A DNA stretch of 10,463 bases, from assembly GCA_022511285.1 (NCBI GenBank), contig JAFLRW010000057.1:1-10463 (forward strand). The letters are read 5' to 3'. This document shows positions 7,070 through 10,463 of this stretch, piece by piece (positions within the stretch are counted from its first letter, which is position 1; every line of letters begins with the position of its first letter). The notes under the pieces were generated by a model, which searched no databases, was not told the origin of the DNA, and saw only the letters and a program-made list of their open reading frames with translations. The DNA comes from Duncaniella sp. Lineage in GTDB: Bacteria; Bacteroidota; Bacteroidia; Bacteroidales; Muribaculaceae. The translations under genes were made by a program, and so were the position numbers.

Positions 7070-8116
7070 TTAGTTTTTAAAAGAGTTGAGCGCCGACGTG
7101 GGAGTGCCGTTCACGAAACATCCCTTGTCGTAGCCTCCGTTATATCCGGCGGGGGCTTCCGGTTCCCAGTAGAAAATCCCTTCCATATATCCGAGATGCT
7201 CGGTGGAGGTTCGGATGCGTGCAATCATAGCCTCGGTGGCAGTAGGGAGATTATAGCGCATACCCACTTCGCAGAGCATCACCGACTTGTTGTAGCGAGT
7301 ATGGATAGTGTGAATGTTGGCCACCATATCATCCACATCTTTTATCCAGGTGGATTCTTCCGGGTAGAGCGACATTCCCACCATATCATATTTCCCGCCG
7401 TTGGTATTGAGAATGCCGAGGATGTGGTCATAGCGCCAGAGGTCGTTCCCTTTGTCAATGTGCACTATCACTTTGGCCTCGGGCATTACCTTTTTGACTG
7501 CATCATACCCGGCATTGACTAATCCGGCAAAATTATATGGATTGGAGTCCCTCCCGACGGGCCACAACATGCCTTGAGTGGTCTCATTCCCTACCTGCAC
7601 CCACTCGGCGGAGATATCCTCAGCCTTCAGCCGGGTGAGCATTTCACTGATGTGGGCATCGACAGCCTTCTCAAGTTCCTGCAGAGTCAGAGAGCTCCAG
7701 GCGGCCGGTGTGGACTGATGTCCCGGATCGGCCCATGTGTCAGAGAGATGAAAGTCAATCATCAGTCGCAGCCCGAGCGCCTTTGCCCGGCGGGCTTTGA
7801 CCATTACATCATCGATACCGTTCCATCCATCGACAGGATTGACCCACACACGCAGTCGGATTGCATTGACTCCACAATCATCGCGCAGCAGACTCATCAG
7901 CTCTTTTTGCTTGCCGGAGGTGGTGAAAAACTTATAACCTTCGCTTTCAAGCTTTGTCAGCCAGCTCACATCTGCGCCCTTGGCGAAAGTGGTCTCCGGA
8001 GCAGGATCGGCGGAGTCCGGAGCGGATGGAATAGACGGTTTTTCGTCGCTGCAGGCGGTTGCGACAACTATAGCGCTTGATATTAACGCTTTTATGCCGA
8101 ATGTAAAGATATTCAT
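7070..8116 (-). CDS. GH53 endo-beta-1,4-galactanase, lipoprotein
   Basis: Family GH53 (arabinogalactan endo-1,4-beta-galactanase), 348 residues from the chosen start, cutting inside beta-1,4-galactan such as pectic galactan side chains. Residues 1-21 form a lipoprotein signal with lipobox ATAC and lipidated C22. SDEK follows, an acidic start that resembles Bacteroidota surface-export signals, then a proline-rich linker to about residue 42. The catalytic barrel begins FAKGADVSWL. The acid/base is E178 in QVGNE and the nucleophile is E283 in MLCEVG, with W317-E318 near the end. The frame is open up to an ATG at 8194, but that start adds 26 residues that are not signal-like and lies upstream of the promoter boxes at 8151-8182. 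The ATG at 8116 gives a clean lipoprotein leader. It is the first gene of the minus-strand run, 18 bases before GH2. Surface location is inference. Confidence 0.92.
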   Translation of the reverse strand: MNIFTFGIKALISSAIVVATACSDEKPSIPSAPDSADPAPETTFAKGADVSWLTKLESEGYKFFTTSGKQKELMSLLRDDCGVNAIRLRVWVNPVDGWNGIDDVMVKARRAKALGLRLMIDFHLSDTWADPGHQSTPAAWSSLTLQELEKAVDAHISEMLTRLKAEDISAEWVQVGNETTQGMLWPVGRDSNPYNFAGLVNAGYDAVKKVMPEAKVIVHIDKGNDLWRYDHILGILNTNGGKYDMVGMSLYPEESTWIKDVDDMVANIHTIHTRYNKSVMLCEVGMRYNLPTATEAMIARIRTSTEHLGYMEGIFYWEPEAPAGYNGGYDKGCFVNGTPTSALNSFKN

Positions 8117-8150
8117 AGGTTTCGGAAAGTAAGATGATATAAACATACGG

Positions 8151-8182
8151 CAAAGATACACACTTTTTCCCTCCATATCAAT
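8151..8182 (-). promoter_or_regulatory. Bacteroides-type promoter for the GH53-GH2 operon
   Basis: Reading the minus strand, ATTG (8182-8179) is followed after 20 bases by TATCTTTG (8158-8151), matching the Bacteroidota pattern of -33 TTTG, about 19-21 bases, then -7 TAnnTTTG. Transcription would begin near 8146, about 30 bases before the ATG at 8116. This placement is the main reason to reject the longer start at 8194. No operator repeat was recognised. Confidence 0.65.
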
Positions 8183-8210
8183 CCATTTTTTCAAAATGTT
8201 GAGAATTGTA

Positions 8211-8243
8211 TTGTAGCAATAAGGAAAAAACTCACTAACTTTG
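8211..8243 (+). promoter_or_regulatory. Bacteroides-type promoter for the membrane-protein gene
   Basis: TAACTTTG (8236-8243) is an exact -7 TAnnTTTG match, and TTG at 8211-8213 lies 22 bases upstream, slightly wider than ideal. A start site near 8249 would give a leader of about 24 bases before the ATG at 8273. It is arranged back to back with the GH53 promoter. The two -33 elements are about 30 bases apart, so a single regulator could reach both. Confidence 0.6.
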
Positions 8244-8272
8244 TCAACGGCATAGTCCGCCGGAATAATTAA

Positions 8273-10021
8273 ATGAAAGACACTGCTGAAAATATTAAGA
8301 CTAATGTGGCGGGGCGTGGAGCCGAAGATGGTCTCTATCCTCTTGCCATCGGGTGCTATCTGCTGACGGTGTTGGTCTGCTGTTATGCAGGCGCCGTGTT
8401 TCTGTTCGCTTGTGGAGAGTCGGTCAAACCGTGGTTGTTCCCGTTTGCGTTAGTGAGTGGCGGCATTGCTGTCAGGCTGATGGTTGACAGGCGTGACGCT
8501 CAGAAGGCTATTGTCATCGGACTTCTCACGGTAGCAGTGTCGCTCGTGGTGGCTACACTGCTTGACGATTCAAGTAGCGACGGCATAATATATCACCAGG
8601 AGATGATAGTGCATATTCTCAATGGTTGGAATCCTTTTACCACCTACATAGCCGGCTCCGCCGACCCTGACCTTGAACTCCTTGTGGCTCACTATGCCAA
8701 AGGGATTGAGATAATGGCCGCAGTGGTGGCACGATGCACCGGGCGCATTGAAAGCGGCAAACTCGTCAATCTTTTGCTCCTTGCCGGCACTTACTTTGTA
8801 GTCTATGCCGTGATGGTCAGACGCGCAGTGGGGAGGTCGAGAATGTCAATAGTGATGCTGTCGCTGCTCCTTGTGGCTAATCCTGTCGGGATGGGGCAAT
8901 GTCTGACCTATTATAATGACTTTGCGGGCTACTATATGATGCTGTTACTTGTGGCGGTATGCGGATATGCTCCTGCCTCTTTCAGCCTCCGTCAGTGTCT
9001 TGCTGCCGGGGCTGTGATAGTGATGGCCGCAGCAGTCAAGTTTACAGCTTTTTTCTATTGCGGAGTCACTGTCGGAGCTATAATGTTGTGGCAGACGCTT
9101 AGCGGCCGTCGCGCTGTGGCAATGCGTGTGGGCGTTACTGCCTTTGTGGCAGCCTTGGCTGCCGTGACAATGCTCTGTTACCACCCTTATATCACCAACT
9201 ATCTTCACGCCGGGCATCCCTGCTATCCGCTGATGGGAGAAGGAGCAATAGATATTATGACCGGCAACACTCCGGAAGTTTTCAGAGGTCACAACCGTTT
9301 CTATAATTTCTGGCGTTCGCTTTTCAGTGTGACTATGCCGGCGGTAGCCCCCGGAGCCGGTGGATTTGGTCCGGCGGGGAGTATTATGCTCATCATTGCG
9401 GGGGGAGTGCTTGTCGCCGGGACGATGACACGACGCATCAAGCCTATTTATTCCTATGCGGCCCTATGGGCGTTTGGGGCTTGTTTCGTGTTTGAGCAGT
9501 CGTGGTGGGCACGTTATATTCCATTCTTTTGGTTGATACCCTGCTGTGCGGCCATAAGTGTGGATAGGCTTGGCGGCTGCTGGAGAGCCTTACGGCTTTC
9601 GCTTGTCGTTCTGGGGCTATTCTCGGGGGCTATCTATTTCGCATCAACATTTTATAGGGATTTGCAGCTCACTTATGCCCGGTATTATGCCTACCGGCTT
9701 GTTGGCGACGATACGGCAGTGATTAATGGAGGGCTTCTAATTGAGGATGGCGAAATCATCTCACGCGGTGTTTTGAGCGTAGAAAGACATCTGAATGAAC
9801 ATGGCAAGTCTATAATTGACATTGCAGTCGCCCGGCACTCCTCGTCAGATGTGGTCCCGGTGGCCATCAGCAGTTTTTATAGTGATGATTCCAAAGTGGA
9901 GCTTTACTTTCCATCCTCTCGTCGAAAAGAGATTCGGGAATTCTTCATTCACTCCATTCCCTCCCGCCTGTTGCGCCTCAACAATTTTGTTCCGTCGGCC
10001 GATGAAGAATCGCCTCAATAG
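8273..10021 (+). CDS. Multi-spanning membrane protein, putative GT-C-type glycosyltransferase
   Basis: A 582-residue polytopic inner-membrane protein that I cannot name. About 11-13 hydrophobic helices are visible, for example at 23-47, 53-71, 78-97, 163-182, 216-232, 258-275, 284-303, 367-385 and 438-458. Basic loops at 68-78 (RLMVDRRDAQK) and 182-190 (VRRAVGRSR) point to the cytoplasm. This puts the loop after residue 97, with LLDDSSSDGIIYHQEM and NGWNPF, in the periplasm. An acidic first large loop (D98, D99, D103, then YH) and a later ARYIPFFWLIP segment (about 412-423) are reminiscent of lipid-linked sugar-using GT-C enzymes such as PMT/ArnT. That is resemblance, not a demonstrated match. 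Residues from about 460 to the end form a soluble C-terminal region of some 120 residues. The gene stands alone behind its own promoter, divergent from GH53. Alternatives are a polymerase- or flippase-like envelope protein. Coding status is secure; function is tentative. Confidence 0.85.
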   Translation: MKDTAENIKTNVAGRGAEDGLYPLAIGCYLLTVLVCCYAGAVFLFACGESVKPWLFPFALVSGGIAVRLMVDRRDAQKAIVIGLLTVAVSLVVATLLDDSSSDGIIYHQEMIVHILNGWNPFTTYIAGSADPDLELLVAHYAKGIEIMAAVVARCTGRIESGKLVNLLLLAGTYFVVYAVMVRRAVGRSRMSIVMLSLLLVANPVGMGQCLTYYNDFAGYYMMLLLVAVCGYAPASFSLRQCLAAGAVIVMAAAVKFTAFFYCGVTVGAIMLWQTLSGRRAVAMRVGVTAFVAALAAVTMLCYHPYITNYLHAGHPCYPLMGEGAIDIMTGNTPEVFRGHNRFYNFWRSLFSVTMPAVAPGAGGFGPAGSIMLIIAGGVLVAGTMTRRIKPIYSYAALWAFGACFVFEQSWWARYIPFFWLIPCCAAISVDRLGGCWRALRLSLVVLGLFSGAIYFASTFYRDLQLTYARYYAYRLVGDDTAVINGGLLIEDGEIISRGVLSVERHLNEHGKSIIDIAVARHSSSDVVPVAISSFYSDDSKVELYFPSSRRKEIREFFIHSIPSRLLRLNNFVPSADEESPQ

Positions 10022-10097
10022 TGTTAAATCGAGTGAATTTGTGAGATAATCTTGCGAAAATCAAGGTTGTAATAGGGGATAATTGAGAGATTTTTTG

Positions 10098-10105
10098 TAA
10101 TTTTG
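10098..10105 (+). promoter_or_regulatory. Likely -7 box (TAATTTTG) of the glycogen synthase gene
   Basis: TAATTTTG matches the Bacteroidota -7 consensus TAnnTTTG in the 154-base gap before the glycogen synthase gene. The nearest TTG upstream (10067-10069) is 28 bases away, too far for a standard -33, so that half is weak. Initiation would fall near 10110, leaving a leader of about 65 bases. No clear terminator for the preceding membrane-protein gene was seen in 10022-10097. Confidence 0.55.
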
Positions 10106-10120
10106 CATCGCTTTTCCTAT

Positions 10121-10170
10121 CCCTTTTCCAAAAGGGGTGGAGTTTAATTTCAACTATACTCTCATCACCC
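10121..10170 (+). other. Leader with two mutually exclusive hairpins before the glycogen synthase gene
   Basis: In the presumed 5' leader, CCCTTTT (10121-10127) can pair with AAAAGGG (10130-10136), with an inner pair or two opened to form the loop. The overlapping segment GGGTG-GAG (10135-10142) can instead pair with CTC-AT-CACCC (10161-10170), eight pairs with a two-base bulge and an 18-base loop, ending 5 bases before the ATG at 10176. The two structures share 10135-10136 and so compete. The pairing is seen in the sequence. Any regulatory role is inference, and it could be chance. Confidence 0.3.
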
Positions 10171-10175
10171 AATAA

Positions 10176-10463
10176 ATGGAGGCAAAAAAAGTCCTTTTCA
10201 TATCTCAAGAGGTGTCACCTTACGTGCCTGACACCACAATGTCACTCCTTGGCCGCAATATCCCGCAAGGGATTCACGGTAAGGAATTTGAAGTCCGCAT
10301 ATTCACCCCCCGCTACGCTTGTATCAACGAGCGGCGCAATCAGCTCCATGAGGTAATACGTCTTTCCGGTTTGAACCTGGTCATTGATGATAATGACCAT
10401 CCGCTGATTATTCAAGTGGCCACACTGCTGCCGTCGCGCATGCAGGTCTACTTCATTGACAAC
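10176..10463 (+). CDS. glgA: Glycogen/starch synthase, Bacteroidales type (N-terminal 96 codons; 3' end outside window)
   Basis: The open frame starts at ATG 10176 and continues to the window edge. The N-terminus KKVLFISQEVSPYVPDTTM, then GRNIPQGI, FEVRIFTPRY, CINERRNQLHEV and QVYFIDN matches what I know of the proteins annotated as glycogen synthase in Bacteroidales, which carry a GT5-type starch-synthase N-terminal domain. Such enzymes add glucose from a nucleotide sugar to alpha-1,4-glucan in the cytoplasm. The canonical GT5 motif KTGGL aligns with PDTTM here (residues 18-22), so the donor-site lysine and glycines are absent. This appears to be a feature of the lineage, not a mutation. ERRNQLHEV looks well conserved, so the gene is probably intact. 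It has its own -7 box and a structured leader. The cytoplasmic GH13 enzyme at 1991-3700 might act on the same polymer. The catalytic C-terminal half cannot be checked. Confidence 0.87.
   Translation, partial: MEAKKVLFISQEVSPYVPDTTMSLLGRNIPQGIHGKEFEVRIFTPRYACINERRNQLHEVIRLSGLNLVIDDNDHPLIIQVATLLPSRMQVYFIDN

Noticed and set aside
6950..7522. Plus-strand open frame of 190 codons across the GH2-GH53 junction
   Set aside because: It overlaps two certain genes in antisense, including the GH2 signal peptide and the 18-base junction. Its protein sequence has no recognisable pattern.
10047..10054. TAATCTTG as a second -7 box upstream of the glycogen synthase gene
   Set aside because: One mismatch in the TTTG half and no suitably spaced -33. 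The exact match at 10098-10105 is closer to the gene.
1..10463. Mobile elements, CRISPR arrays, tRNA/rRNA genes, phage or defence genes
   Set aside because: No transposase, recombinase, repeat-spacer pattern, cloverleaf or rRNA-like stretch was seen. Almost all of the sequence is accounted for by intact genes with short intergenic gaps.

Overview
The window looks like Bacteroidota, order Bacteroidales. It carries the tandem ExbD-ExbD-TonB gene order of that phylum, a TonB with the phylum's N-terminal KNKEYGAYELRK motif, a GH53/GH2 glycan-degrading pair with Bacteroidales-type export signals, the Bacteroidales version of glycogen synthase, and several promoter -7 boxes of the Bacteroides form TAnnTTTG in place of sigma70 boxes. 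Start codons lack Shine-Dalgarno sequences, as is usual there. A gut Muribaculaceae-like genome is my guess from composition and protein flavour. It is not proven.

Layout. (1) Positions 1-1903, plus strand: the end of an energy-transduction operon, with the C-terminus of one ExbD, a second and unusually long ExbD, and TonB, closed by a strong hairpin terminator at 1931-1970. (2) Positions 1991-8116, minus strand, four genes read right to left: a GH53 endo-galactanase lipoprotein, a secreted GH2 beta-galactosidase, a patatin-like phospholipase, and a cytoplasmic GH13 alpha-amylase-family enzyme. A good promoter precedes GH53. A weaker one may sit at the patatin start, so the four genes could be two units. 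(3) Positions 8117-8272: a divergent promoter region. (4) Positions 8273-10021, plus strand: a multi-spanning membrane protein resembling GT-C glycosyltransferases. (5) Positions 10022-10175: promoter and leader of the last gene. (6) Positions 10176-10463: the first 96 codons of a Bacteroidales glycogen synthase, cut by the window edge.

How they fit. TonB/ExbD supplies energy to outer-membrane SusC-type transporters in general. GH53 (probably on the cell surface) and GH2 (probably periplasmic) form a logical chain for beta-1,4-galactan: endo-cleavage, then galactose release. No SusC/SusD pair is present in the window. The GH13 enzyme has no export signal and should act on alpha-glucan in the cytoplasm, so it belongs more naturally with glycogen or maltodextrin metabolism than with galactan.

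I found no mobile element, CRISPR array, tRNA or rRNA, and no convincing new multi-gene system. The points most worth a second look are a pair of EF-hand-like loops inserted in the second ExbD, the missing KxGGL motif in the glycogen synthase, the orphan galactan pair, and the unassigned GT-C-like membrane protein.
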